Part shown: piece after piece, positions 41,639-50,847 of the stretch
How positions within the stretch are numbered: position 1 is the first letter of the stretch
Layout: every line of letters starts with the position of its first letter
Assembly: GCA_002457275.1 (NCBI GenBank)
Contig: NTKD01000001.1
Location: 1-64,000 of the forward strand
DNA: 64,000 nt
Source of the DNA: OM182 bacterium MED-G24
GTDB lineage: Bacteria; Pseudomonadota; Gammaproteobacteria; Pseudomonadales; Azotimanducaceae
Direction of reading: 5' to 3'
Position numbers and translations under genes: made by a program
The notes under the pieces: generated by a model
Databases searched by the model: none
What the model saw: only the letters and a program-made list of their open reading frames with translations
Told to the model about the DNA's origin: nothing

Positions 41639-42362
41639 GGATCTACCGGGTCCACCCCGAGGAACCCGTGATGGGGACCGGGAATTACATCCTTCGAGCC
41701 GCCGAGGCATTCGATCCTATGTCTTACGCCAGGGAAGAATGACCCCTGGCCAGCGTCGGGCGATAGATGAATTGCTCGAACAATACGGGATAGGCGGAGC
41801 CCAGAAGCTCGACTTCGCCACCCTGTTTCCCGTGAACCAACCCGTGACGCTCGAAATTGGCTTTGGCATGGGCGACTCACTGCTGGACATGGCGATCGCG
41901 TTTCCGGCGCGAAATTTTGTCGGTGTTGAGGTGCATGCACCCGGTGTCGGTCATCTGCTGTCACGTATCGAGAAGGCAGATATCTCCAATCTGAAAGTCA
42001 TACATGGTGATGTTACGGGCATTATCGATCGTTGCCCTGAGGGTGTCTTTTCGCAGATCCAGATCTTTTTTCCCGATCCCTGGCACAAGAAAAAACATCA
42101 CAAGCGACGGTTGATCAATCCGGGTTTTCTCAGGCGCCTCCTGCCACTGATGCGAGAGGGCGGATTGCTTCACGTCGCAACTGATTGGGAGCCCTACGCT
42201 GAGTCCATCGTCGAGTCGTTCTCTGGGTTCCCGGCGTTGTCACGTTGTGAGGCTCCCTGGCGACCCAAGACAAAGTACGAAGGGCGAGGTTTGCGGCTTG
42301 GTCATCGGGTCTCGGATCTCTGCTATCGCAAGACGATGAAAGCACTGGCGATGTCGACTTAG
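41631..42362 (+). CDS. trmB: tRNA (guanine46-N7)-methyltransferase
   Basis: A 243-residue SAM-dependent enzyme. RGIRSYVLRQGRMTPGQ, LEIGFGMGDSLLDMA (SAM site), FFPDPWHKKKHHKRR and ATDWEPYAE are diagnostic. ATG 41631 overlaps the end of the DUF423 gene. The TAG stop overlaps the hemW stop (TTAG 42359-42362). In Pseudomonas thiS and thiG precede trmB, as I recall; they are absent here. Confidence 0.96.
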   Translation: MHEDLPGPPRGTRDGDRELHPSSRRGIRSYVLRQGRMTPGQRRAIDELLEQYGIGGAQKLDFATLFPVNQPVTLEIGFGMGDSLLDMAIAFPARNFVGVEVHAPGVGHLLSRIEKADISNLKVIHGDVTGIIDRCPEGVFSQIQIFFPDPWHKKKHHKRRLINPGFLRRLLPLMREGGLLHVATDWEPYAESIVESFSGFPALSRCEAPWRPKTKYEGRGLRLGHRVSDLCYRKTMKALAMST

Positions 42363-43492
42363 TCAATCAGAGCGAGCAGATTGTTGTGAAATCGCATTCC
42401 CTGTTCTGTCGGGACAATACGATCCTGATATCGAGTTATGAGGGAGAGTTGCTCTGCCCGAGCAAGAAAGTGGTCAAGCTGGGAGGATGGCAGTCCGGTG
42501 CGTGCCTCGAACTGGCTCGCTTCAAAACCGGCATGGAGTCGCAGACAACAGATCAGGAATTCAAGCATGCGTTCTGATTTGACGACTGGTTTCATCTTCC
42601 GGTGCGGTGAACGCAGGTAGTCACCCGGTTGTCGCGTCCGTGTTGTTCGGACCACCTGATCTGTACCTGTGAGTTTTCCATGGGCGCCTGCGCCAATGCC
42701 AATGTAGTCCCCGAACTGCCAGTAATTTGAATTGTGATGGCATTGCTGGTCCGGCAACGCCCAGGCGGAGATTTCGTAGGCGGAGAAGCCCGCATTGCTT
42801 AAGACGCGTGCGCCTTCGTTATTGATGGCGTCTATCGTGTCATCGTCCGGAAGTGAAGGTGGCTGATTGTGGAACACGGTATTGGGTTCGATGGTCAGCT
42901 GATACCAGGATAGGTGGTCGGCAGGGAGCGCGAGTGCATCGTCCAGATCCTGCAGGGCCTGTTCAACCGTTTGGTCAGGAAGTCCGTGCATCAGGTCCAG
43001 GTTGATGCGTGTAAAACCAGCCTGTTTCGCGGCAAGCGCAACCCTCACGGTGTCAGCAGGTCCGTGGATCCTCCCCAGGTGGCGTAGTTGACGCGCGTTG
43101 AAGGATTGTGCCCCGATTGACACGCGATTGATCCCGGCTTTGAGGTACGCAGACAGTTGTGAGGCCTGCTCCAGGCTACCTGGATTGATTTCCATGGTGA
43201 CCTCTGCATCAGACGCAACATCGACCCGCTGTGCTACTCCCGTCAACAGCCGTGCCATCGCGTCAGCGGAGAACAGACTCGGTGTTCCGCCGCCCAGAAA
43301 TATCGTCTGTATGGGCCTGTTGTTCACCCAGGATGAGTCCGCTGCAAGATCGACCAGCAATTGTTCGGTATACCGGGTTTCATCCAGGGATCCTGACGAC
43401 TCGTGGGAGTTGAAATCACAATAGGGACACTTACGGATGCACCACGGAAAGTGGATGTACAACGAAACAGGTATGGAAGAAGGATCGAGCAT
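42359..43492 (-). CDS. hemW: HemW-type radical SAM heme chaperone
   Basis: A 377-residue radical SAM protein. The iron-sulphur motif CIRKCPYC has Cys18, Cys22 and Cys25, and GGGTPSLF follows. HemW binds heme and is related to, but distinct from, coproporphyrinogen dehydrogenase HemN. The short N-terminus (SLYIHFPWC) and neighbours rdgB and trmB favour HemW. rdgB lies 26 bp upstream on the same strand. Confidence 0.94.
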   Translation of the reverse strand: MLDPSSIPVSLYIHFPWCIRKCPYCDFNSHESSGSLDETRYTEQLLVDLAADSSWVNNRPIQTIFLGGGTPSLFSADAMARLLTGVAQRVDVASDAEVTMEINPGSLEQASQLSAYLKAGINRVSIGAQSFNARQLRHLGRIHGPADTVRVALAAKQAGFTRINLDLMHGLPDQTVEQALQDLDDALALPADHLSWYQLTIEPNTVFHNQPPSLPDDDTIDAINNEGARVLSNAGFSAYEISAWALPDQQCHHNSNYWQFGDYIGIGAGAHGKLTGTDQVVRTTRTRQPGDYLRSPHRKMKPVVKSERMLEFLICCLRLHAGFEASQFEARTGLPSSQLDHFLARAEQLSLITRYQDRIVPTEQGMRFHNNLLALID

Positions 43493-43518
43493 GTGACGCC
43501 GGGGCAGACCTTAATCCG

Positions 43519-44112
43519 TCAAGCGTCGGTCGAGAGCAGGTCGTGTAGTTGCCTTGCGGCAAGACCGCGATGACTCTGCATTCCTTTCTCGTCCTGGCTC
43601 AATTGCGCAGCCGTCGATGGGTGACCGCTGACTGTTCCTCTCACTATGAAGAGGGGATCATAGCCGAAACCCTGGTTCCCTGATGGCGTGTGGGCGATCT
43701 CACCATGCCAGCAACCGGTTGCGATCACAGGCGTCGGATCATCGGCGTGGTTGAGAAGTACAAGGTAGCAGTAGAAAAATGCATCGCGTCGCGTCGAGTC
43801 CGCCAGCGCGGCCAGGAGTTTGCGGTTGTTATCAGAATCAGAGGCTCCGACCCCAGCGTACCGGGCAGAGTAGATTCCCGGTGCGCCACCCAGGGCCGGA
43901 ACGACGAGCCCCGAGTCATCTGCGAGGGCGGGCAGCCCCGATTGTAAGGCTGCATGACGAGCCTTGATCAGCGCATTTTCAATGAACGTCGTACCTGTCT
44001 CGGGCACTGGTTCGATGCCAAACTCATCCTGACCGACCAGAGACAGGCTCGGTAGCAGTGCCTGAAGTTCGCTGACCTTGTGCGTATTTCCAGAGGCTAA
44101 AACAACTTGCAT
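43519..44112 (-). CDS. rdgB: XTP/dITP diphosphatase
   Basis: A 197-residue house-cleaning pyrophosphatase that removes deaminated purine nucleotides. LASGNTHKVSELQ, ADDSGLVVPALGGAPGIYSA and GFGYDPLFIV are diagnostic. A GTG at 44124 is in frame, but ATG 44112 follows GTGAGGA at good spacing and gives exactly the E. coli length. hemW follows. Confidence 0.97.
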   Translation of the reverse strand: MQVVLASGNTHKVSELQALLPSLSLVGQDEFGIEPVPETGTTFIENALIKARHAALQSGLPALADDSGLVVPALGGAPGIYSARYAGVGASDSDNNRKLLAALADSTRRDAFFYCYLVLLNHADDPTPVIATGCWHGEIAHTPSGNQGFGYDPLFIVRGTVSGHPSTAAQLSQDEKGMQSHRGLAARQLHDLLSTDA

Positions 44113-44139
44113 GGGATTCCTCACACAATCAGTGTGCTG

Positions 44140-44655
44140 TCAGTGAGAAGTCAATGGGGCGATCGTTTCTTCGCCTGTGAAATATCGATAGTCGAAGGTG
44201 ACTTCAATGGGCGCCGATGTGTCGTCCTTTTGGTAGTCATGCTGCTTGCCCTGAGGTTCTACGATAAGTCGGTAGTGATGGGTGTCCTGCTGGTCGGCCG
44301 TGTAAGTCGCGAGGTAGTAGAGGGCATCGTTTTCTCGGACTTCTCTGAATTGCAGGTCTACCTGTTGCGCGAGCAGATTGTTGACCTCCCCGCGGACCAA
44401 CGCGGAGACTGCTTTGCCACTTTCCACCTCATGAACCGAAACGGAGACTGTCAGGTAGCGTGGACCGCGCGGCAGGCCGTGAGCTCGTGCCACGAGTGGT
44501 GGAACCAACCTGCTGTCAATACTTGAAAAATAGACTATGTGATCAGGTGTTTCCTTCTGGCCCGCGATGACTGACAAAGGCAGCGTACAGACAAACCCCA
44601 GGACAACCAGCATCGTTCGCAGAGGGTCCCGCAGGAAATTCGAATGTGCCGCCAT
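44140..44655 (-). CDS. DUF4426 periplasmic protein
   Basis: A protein of about 171 residues with a hydrophobic signal peptide (MLVVLGFVCTLPLSVIAG) and a beta-rich secreted domain with HEVESGKAV and TFDYRYFTGEET. It matches the DUF4426 protein found between rdgB and yggT in Pseudomonas; function unknown. The frame is open far upstream into yggT; ATG 44655 or 44613 are sensible starts. In Pseudomonas metX and metW lie next to it, as I recall, but not here. Confidence 0.8.
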   Translation of the reverse strand: MAAHSNFLRDPLRTMLVVLGFVCTLPLSVIAGQKETPDHIVYFSSIDSRLVPPLVARAHGLPRGPRYLTVSVSVHEVESGKAVSALVRGEVNNLLAQQVDLQFREVRENDALYYLATYTADQQDTHHYRLIVEPQGKQHDYQKDDTSAPIEVTFDYRYFTGEETIAPLTSH

Positions 44656-44681
44656 CGTGCAGGACGACCCGTAAGCCGGCT

Positions 44682-45272
44682 TCACAAGCCCATGACAAAA
44701 CCCGGTGGAATCCCCAGGGTCTGCATCAAGCCAATGATGACAATTCTCTCTGTCACGGTGATGGCCAGGAATACCAGAATTATCGAGAGATCGAGTCCAC
44801 CCATCGGTGGAAGCAGCTTTCGCGCCGGCGTACACAGAGGCTCAGTCAGTTGCTGTACGAGGTTCAGAGCGGGATGACCTGAATGGGGGGCGATCCAGCT
44901 GGAAATCACCATGATCAAGAGCGCCCAGAAATAGATATCCAGAATCTGCCCGAATAGCGCGAGGGCGACCCAGGCCAGGAAAAAAGGTTGGAAGGCGCTG
45001 TAGCCAATGAGCATCGATATCAACATGAGCGATGCCAGCGTGATCAGGAAAGCCAATACGAGGGTCGCTAGGTTCACCCCCCGGATGGTGGGGAACAGCA
45101 TGGCCAGTGGCTTGAGTGCAGGTTCCGTGATCTGAACAATCCCCTGGCAAATTGGGTTGTAGAAGTCGACACGCGCGATCTGCATCAGAAACCGAACCAT
45201 CACCAGCAAACCGTAAAGGCCGAAAATCACCTTCACAATGTAGACCCCGGAATCCGCGAAACTGTCTGCCAT
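44682..45272 (-). CDS. yggT: YggT family membrane protein
   Basis: A 196-residue integral membrane protein made of two YggT repeats, each with a pair of helices: the first around GLYGLLVMVRFLMQIARVDF, the second around LLIMVISSWIAPHSGHPALN. Function is not established; homologues are linked to osmotic shock tolerance and membrane assembly. It follows proC in the yggS-proC-yggT order. Confidence 0.93.
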   Translation of the reverse strand: MADSFADSGVYIVKVIFGLYGLLVMVRFLMQIARVDFYNPICQGIVQITEPALKPLAMLFPTIRGVNLATLVLAFLITLASLMLISMLIGYSAFQPFFLAWVALALFGQILDIYFWALLIMVISSWIAPHSGHPALNLVQQLTEPLCTPARKLLPPMGGLDLSIILVFLAITVTERIVIIGLMQTLGIPPGFVMGL

Positions 45273-45361
45273 ATGGACCTTGCTTACCTTGAAGTCTGTG
45301 GAGGGATTGGTCTGGACATTGCATTATAGCCGATCATGAATGGATCTCGCCCCATGCGTCA

Positions 45362-46162
45362 CTACACGCTGTTACCCAATTCGATAGCGCGTTCATAGGC
45401 GGCCCGGACAGCTGCGTCAAGGCTCTCAGATAATCCCTGGGCGGAAAGAACGTTTAATGCCGCTTCGGTGGTACCCCCTGGGGAGGTGACGTTTGCGCGT
45501 AGCTGAGCCGGAGAATCTGGGCTTTTAACGGCCATGGCGGCGGCGCCCATGGCGGTGTTCAGGACCAGTGTTCGACTTGCTTCGGTGCTCATACCCAACT
45601 CGACACCGGCATCGATCATGGCTTCCATCAGATAGAAAAAATAGGCGGGTCCACTGCCGGACAACGCGGTGACCTTGTCCAGGTCATCGTCGGAGTCGAA
45701 CCAGGCGGTAGCTCCGACAGCACCGAGCAGGTCGCCTGCGAGTGCGCGTTGAACGGCCGAAGCGTCTGCAGAGTAGAGTCCAATCATGCCCTGACGGATC
45801 AGTGCTGGGGTATTGGGCATACATCGAATGACCGTGGCTGCCCCTGACCAGGCTGTTAGGTCAGAGGCACGGATTCCGGCGGCAACACTGATCAGCAATC
45901 GATCGGTCAGTACACTGGCGAGCCCGCTGACGACAGGTTTGGCCATGTTGGGCTTTACACACAGAATGACGACATCGGCGTCGGCGACGGCAGCCAGATT
46001 GTCCGCAGAACGTTTCACGCCGGTCGGGAGCATGTCCAGGATATCGGGATCGGGGTCAGCCGCGGTCATATTGCTGGCGGTTAATCCCTGATTGATCAGG
46101 CCACCCATAATTGCCTGTGCGATTCTGCCCGCGCCAATGAAAGCCAGTCTGGTCATATGCAC
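45362..46162 (-). CDS. proC: Pyrroline-5-carboxylate reductase
   Basis: A 266-residue enzyme for the last step of proline synthesis. The NAD(P) fold begins RLAFIGAGRIAQAIMGGL, and the C-terminal signature SGSGPAYFFYLMEAMIDAGVE and NVTSPGGTTEAAL are intact. It is 35 bp after yggS, the conserved pair. Confidence 0.97.
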   Translation of the reverse strand: MHMTRLAFIGAGRIAQAIMGGLINQGLTASNMTAADPDPDILDMLPTGVKRSADNLAAVADADVVILCVKPNMAKPVVSGLASVLTDRLLISVAAGIRASDLTAWSGAATVIRCMPNTPALIRQGMIGLYSADASAVQRALAGDLLGAVGATAWFDSDDDLDKVTALSGSGPAYFFYLMEAMIDAGVELGMSTEASRTLVLNTAMGAAAMAVKSPDSPAQLRANVTSPGGTTEAALNVLSAQGLSESLDAAVRAAYERAIELGNSV

Positions 46163-46197
46163 TCCGTGTTTGATTTAGGTCGTTCTTTGTTTGTGCG

Positions 46198-46875
46198 CTA
46201 AGTGCGAGCACCAAATATGGCGGTGCCAATCCGGACCCACGTGGCTCCCTCGGCGATGGCTGCCTCGAGGTCTTCTGACATGCCCATGGACAGGTGGGTC
46301 AGATCGGGGTAGTCAGACCGCAGGGAATCGCGTAGTTCACGTAAACGTGCAAAAGGTGCTCGAATGTCGGTGATTTGATCGGCCTGCGCTCTGGCGGGGA
46401 TTGTCATCAGCCCGCATATGCGTAGTCGTTCCAGGTCACGGGTTCCAGCCAGGAACCCGGAGACATCGTCCACCGATAGTCCGGACTTGGCGGGATCGTT
46501 GTCGATGTTGACCTGGAGCAGCGTGTTCAGGACAGGCAGGTGATCGGGTCGTTGAGTATCGAGTCTTTTTGCCACTTTCACGCTGGAAAGCGTATGAACC
46601 CACGAGAAGTTCTCGGCGATCAGGCGCGTCTTGTTCGATTGAATCGCGCCAATGAAGTGCCACGTGGCCGCCAATCGTTCGACCTTGCTGAGGGCGTCCT
46701 GCAGGTAGTTTTCACCAAAATCTACCTGCCCTGCCACCATCGCGGCTTCGACGTCCTCATGTGTTCTGGTTTTGCTGACTGCCAGCAGGCGGACATCGGA
46801 GGGGGCCCGCCCGACGGCCTGACAGGCGGAGCGTATTCTTGAATCAACGGCGTCAATATTGTCGGTGATACTCAT
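46198..46875 (-). CDS. yggS: YggS family PLP homeostasis protein
   Basis: A 225-residue PLP-binding protein of the alanine racemase N-terminal fold. The PLP lysine is in LLAVSKT, and [20 protein letters not shown] and [16 protein letters not shown] are typical. It has no known catalysis and buffers pyridoxal phosphate and keto-acid pools. It is divergent from the dead pilT gene across an AT-rich 90-bp gap. Confidence 0.95.
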   Translation of the reverse strand: MSITDNIDAVDSRIRSACQAVGRAPSDVRLLAVSKTRTHEDVEAAMVAGQVDFGENYLQDALSKVERLAATWHFIGAIQSNKTRLIAENFSWVHTLSSVKVAKRLDTQRPDHLPVLNTLLQVNIDNDPAKSGLSVDDVSGFLAGTRDLERLRICGLMTIPARAQADQITDIRAPFARLRELRDSLRSDYPDLTHLSMGMSEDLEAAIAEGATWVRIGTAIFGART

Positions 46876-46965
46876 CGAGGCGCATTCACTGTGGATACAA
46901 GTGCAGAATTCATAATCTTGATAATACTATTAGCGAGGACACGCATTTAACACTCAGGATGACAT

Positions 46966-48001
46966 ATAGATATCACGGAATTGCTAGCATTTAGTGAGAA
47001 GCAGGGTGCTTCTGATCTGCATTTGTAGGCTGGCCTGCCGCCAATGATCCGTTGGACGGAGATATCTGGCCAATCAACCTGCCTGCGCTGGATCATAAGG
47101 AAGTTCACGCCCTGATCTCTGAGATCATGAACCACAAGCAGCGCAAAGACTACGAGGAGTTCTTTGAGTGTGACTTTTTTTGAGGGGCCGGGTGTTGCTC
47201 GATTCCGGGTGAACGCGTTTGACCAGAACCGTTGAGCCGGAGGTGTCTTTCGAACCATCCCCTCAAAAGTGCTGACGATGGAAGAGCCGGGGATGGGGGA
47301 GGTCTTCCGCAAGATTGCAGAAACACCCCGCGGACTGATCACCGTGACAGGGCCAACCGGATCAGGGAAGAGCACCATGCTTGCGGCGATGATGGACTAA
47401 ATCAACAATAATCGTTGTCAACTCATCCTGACGATCGAAGATCCTATCGATTTTGTGCACGAGAGCAAGAAATGCCTTGTGAACCAACGAGAAGTCCACA
47501 GGGATACGCTGGGTTTCAACGAAGCACTGCGGAGTGCGTTGCGAGAGGACCCGGATATCATCCTGGTTGGCGAAATGCGGGACCTCGAGACCATCCGGCT
47601 GGCTTTGGAAGCGGCTGAAGTTGGCTATATGGTCTTCGCCACGTTGCATACATCGTCAGCGGCCAAAACCATCGACCGGGTTATCGACGTGTTCCTGGCA
47701 TCCGAGACAGCCATGGTGCGCTCCATGCTGTCCTAATCATTGCAGGCGGTCATTTCACAAACGCTGCTCCAGAAGATTGGTGGTGGACGGGTTGCGGCTC
47801 ACGAAATCATGCTTTGCACACCGGCTATTCGAAACCTCATTCGTGAGGACAAGGTTGCGCAGATGTATTCAGCGATCCAGACTGGAGAAATCCATGGAGA
47901 TGTCGACACTGGATCAGACCCTCGTTAGTCTGCTCGATATAAGCCTGATCACCAAAGAGCAGGCGAGGGAGAAAGCCAAGAGTCCTGAGGACTTTGTCTG
48001 A
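46966..48001 (+). pseudogene. pilT: Decayed pilT (twitching motility ATPase)
   Basis: PilT is readable along its whole length but is broken many times. The start is ATA (46966) where ATG is expected, giving DITELLAFSEKQGASDLHL. TAG follows at 47026, a one-base loss near 47053, a slip in the T-run at 47175-47181, TGA at 47233, TAA at 47398 just after Walker A GPTGSGKST, TAA at 47734, and a last frameshift near 47895 before REKAKSPEDFV. Walker A and DPDIILVGEMRDLETI survive. PilT powers pilus retraction, so this gene cannot make a working motor. Its place beside yggS matches Pseudomonas. Confidence 0.95.
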
Positions 48002-48056
48002 GCTGCATCGCTTTTTATCAGGCGATGAACTGCCATAGACCCGACGCAGAAACCGC

Positions 48057-48997
48057 ATGATCGATTTTGACAAACTTCTGAAGGTGGTGGTGGACCAGAG
48101 CGCGTCAGATCTCTTCACCACCGCCGGCCTGCCGCCATCCATCAAGGTCAGCGGTCGAATGATACCGATGTCCAAGACGCCATTGACGCCGGAACAGGCT
48201 AGGGAGATGGTGTATAGCACGATGACCGAGGCGCAGGTCCAAGAGTACGAAGCTGAACGAGGGTGCTTTGCCATTCACTCCCCTGTTGCAGGTCGATTCT
48301 AGGTCAACGCAATTTTGCGGGCATGGTGCTCCGCCGCATCGAGACGCATATTCCGACCGCCGATGAACTGCAGCTAACAGATATCGTCAAGAATCTTGCT
48401 ATGACGAAACGGGGCTTGATCATTTTCGTGGGTGCGACAGGAACCGGTAAGTCCACGTCACTGGCCTCGATGGTCGGACATCGTAACGAGAATAGTCGCA
48501 GTCATATCATTACAATTGAAGATCCCATTGAATTCATTCATGAACATCGCGGTTATATGGTCACGCAACGGGAAGTGGGCGTTGACACACCAAGTTTCGA
48601 AGTTGCGCTCAAGAATACGCTCCGGCAGGCCCCTGACGTCATCATGGTGGGTGAGATTCGGAGTGCTGAAACGATGGAATATGCTGTCGCGTTTGCGGAG
48701 ACCGGACGCCTTTGCTTGGCGATACTGCACGCGAACAATGCCAACCAGGCGTTAGATCGGATTATCAACTTCTTCCCGTCGGAACGACACAACCAGGTAT
48801 GGATGGACTTGAGCTTGAACCTGCGCGGTATGGTGGCGCAGCAGTTGATTCCAACATTGGATGGCGAAGGCCCTCGTGCGGCTATCGAAATCCTGATTAA
48901 CACCCCGCTGGTCTCTGACCTGATCAGGAAGGTTGAAGCCCACAGTTTGAAAGAACTGATGTCCAAGTCGACCGAGGATGAGTTACGACGACGTTAG
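48057..48997 (+). pseudogene. pilU: Broken pilU (PilT-like retraction ATPase)
   Basis: The first part (from ATG 48057) reads SASDLFTTAGLPPSIKVSGR to AGRF, then TAG at 48300-48302. About a dozen bases appear lost here, and the frame shifts to QRNFAGMVLRRIETHIPTAD. The ATPase core then continues open to 48995 with GATGTGKST, APDVIMVGEIRSAETMEYAV and HANNANQALDRIINFFP. The C-terminus is cut short, ending ELMSKSTEDELRRR where relatives have about 30-40 more residues. The core could be made from an internal start, but the N-terminal PAS-like domain would be missing. The stop overlaps that of ruvX (TTAG). Confidence 0.9.
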
Positions 48998-49404
48998 GTG
49001 GGGTTTTGAGCCTGGTGTGACGCAAGCCAGGTCTCTGTGATGAGCACGGCCGCGACGTCATCAACACGAACCTCGTCGCTGAGTGAACGGGCTTCCGCTG
49101 ACGTGAGCCGTTCATCGACCATCTCACTGGGAATATGCCAGCGTGCCTCAATCCGGCGCGCGAATTTGCGGGCCAGCCTTGCCATCTGACTATCCGATCC
49201 ATCCATGTTGATCGGTTCACCGACGATGAGATGGCTGGGTTGCCACTGCTTGATGAACTCATCGAGATCCTGCCAGGCAGGGATACCGTCGCGGGCCCCG
49301 ACGATAGCGAGCGGAGATGCGGTCCGGGTGATCGATTGCCCGACGGCGACACCGATCCGGGACATGCCAAAATCAAAGCCCAATACCGTCAACGTGGGCC
49401 TCAT
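48994..49404 (-). CDS. ruvX: Putative pre-16S rRNA nuclease / RuvX
   Basis: A 136-residue YqgF/RuvX RNase H-fold protein. LGFDFGMSRIGVAVGQ and LIVGEPINMDGS carry the catalytic acidic positions, and VDERLTSAEA follows. It takes part in maturation of the 16S rRNA 5' end. The frame is open upstream to 49530, but ATG 49404 gives the family length and starts 2 bp after the yqgE stop. Confidence 0.95.
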   Translation of the reverse strand: MRPTLTVLGFDFGMSRIGVAVGQSITRTASPLAIVGARDGIPAWQDLDEFIKQWQPSHLIVGEPINMDGSDSQMARLARKFARRIEARWHIPSEMVDERLTSAEARSLSDEVRVDDVAAVLITETWLASHQAQNPT

Positions 49405-49406
49405 GG

Positions 49407-49943
49407 TCAATTCATGCCCGTGGGTTGTATCAGGTTGAGGTCGATACCCAGGACATCCGCAGCCCCCTGACGTTTTTGATCGTTCGGAAGATCGAACATG
49501 ACGTGGGTCTTCGCGGGAACTACCATCCATGCATCGCGGGCGATTTCCTGGTCAAGTTGTTCCGGTGCCCATCCTGACGACCCAATAAAGGCGTGGCATC
49601 GGAGAGGAGCCTCCCCGCTTCGTAGCGCTTCAAGAAAACCGGCCGTACTGGAGAGAAAAATGCCGTCACACAGCCCCATGGATTCCGTCTGAGGGGGGTC
49701 GTTGTCATGCAGAAACAGCACCATGTTTCGGTTCACCGGTCCGCCGACCATGAGCGGTGGCGAAGTCGGTCCCTCGGGAAGATCGTCGACAATTTCGGAC
49801 AGCTTTGCTGGTGCTGGCTTGTTGATGATCACGCCAAACGCACCTTCGTCATTGTGTTCAATGAGATAAACCAGCGAATGGTCGAAGAAGTCATCGGTCA
49901 GCTGCGGAGAGGCGATCAGGAAGTGGTTTCTGAGGGACTCCAA
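49407..49943 (-). CDS. yqgE: YqgE/AlgH family protein
   Basis: A protein of about 178 residues of the UPF0301 family. NHFLIASPQLTDDFFDHSLV and GAFGVIINKP are diagnostic. AlgH influences alginate production in Pseudomonas, but its molecular action is unclear. Two starts are possible: ATG 49985, which lies 40 bp inside tonB and would add MAVPQEQLAAKLLI, and TTG 49943, two bases after the tonB stop. The TTG matches the family N-terminus better and was chosen, with moderate certainty. Confidence 0.9.
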   Translation of the reverse strand: MESLRNHFLIASPQLTDDFFDHSLVYLIEHNDEGAFGVIINKPAPAKLSEIVDDLPEGPTSPPLMVGGPVNRNMVLFLHDNDPPQTESMGLCDGIFLSSTAGFLEALRSGEAPLRCHAFIGSSGWAPEQLDQEIARDAWMVVPAKTHVMFDLPNDQKRQGAADVLGIDLNLIQPTGMN

Positions 49944-49945
49944 AA

Positions 49946-50803
49946 TCAGAAGCTTCGCAGCGAGCTGTTCTTGCGGAACGGCCATGTGCGGATGATTTCG
50001 AGTTCATCCGGGAAGGGTCCAAACGGCGACGCCAGTTGCGCGATTCGGATCGCAGCGTCATCGAGTACCCGCACACCCGAGGATTCAAGCAGATGCGCGT
50101 GTTTCAACGTACCGTCGGGGAGAATCATCACCGGCAGCCGCGGGCTGCCGAACAGTTGCTGACGTTTAGCTTCCGCTGGATAACGCAGATCGCCTACTTT
50201 TTCGATTTTACGGCGCCACGAGTTCAGGTAGAACGCGTCAACCGACGATGTGGTGGACAGGCTTGTTAGTCGCTTGATCAGTAGTTTTTTTGCATACACC
50301 TGTCGTTGCTGCGCGAGACGGGCCTCAAGGCTGGCAATTTCCAGGCTTTGTTGAAGCGGTGTCTTCTGTCCGGATTCAGTGGATTCCCGATTTGGCTCCG
50401 GTGTATCAGGGTTGGCAGCCGTCTTCTCTTCTGACAGGGACGTGGTGAGGGTGCTGTTTTCATGCACAGGCTGCGATGGAGCGCTGACTTCCGAGATCAA
50501 GGTCGTCTCGCTGATCTCTGTATCGTGGAACCCGGCTTGGGTAGGGGATGTGATCATCTCTGCGGACGCCAGGGTGCCGCTGCCGATTTGATTGAACTGG
50601 GCAAGAAAGTCCGCCTTTTCGAGTTTGTCGTCCGCACGATGCTGGGCCAGGGTCACCTCCATCGTGTGCGTTGACGGTTGGCGATCCTCAAATGAAAAGG
50701 TGATGCCGAGTATGATTGCGGCATGCAGAGCCAGCGCCAGGAAGGCGGTAAATGACAACCTGTCCCCAAGGGTGACCTCGGGTGCGACGGGGCGCGGTGA
50801 CAT
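49946..50803 (-). CDS. TonB-family protein (TonB3-like)
   Basis: A protein of about 285 residues with one N-terminal membrane helix (LSFTAFLALALHAAIILGI), a long polar linker and a C-terminal TonB domain (YPAEAKRQQLFGSPRLPVMI, VLDDAAIRIAQLASPFGPFP). Its place between gshB and yqgE is that of tonB3 in P. aeruginosa, where it is needed for twitching. After FPDE the sequence goes straight to LEIIRTW, some six residues shorter than I expect, and the last residues run into yqgE sequence. An ATG at 50827 is the alternative start. Confidence 0.85.
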   Translation of the reverse strand: MSPRPVAPEVTLGDRLSFTAFLALALHAAIILGITFSFEDRQPSTHTMEVTLAQHRADDKLEKADFLAQFNQIGSGTLASAEMITSPTQAGFHDTEISETTLISEVSAPSQPVHENSTLTTSLSEEKTAANPDTPEPNRESTESGQKTPLQQSLEIASLEARLAQQRQVYAKKLLIKRLTSLSTTSSVDAFYLNSWRRKIEKVGDLRYPAEAKRQQLFGSPRLPVMILPDGTLKHAHLLESSGVRVLDDAAIRIAQLASPFGPFPDELEIIRTWPFRKNSSLRSF

Positions 50804-50847
50804 TACGGCTGCCAACTGAAGCACCATTGCCGAGGTGTCGGTCTCAT

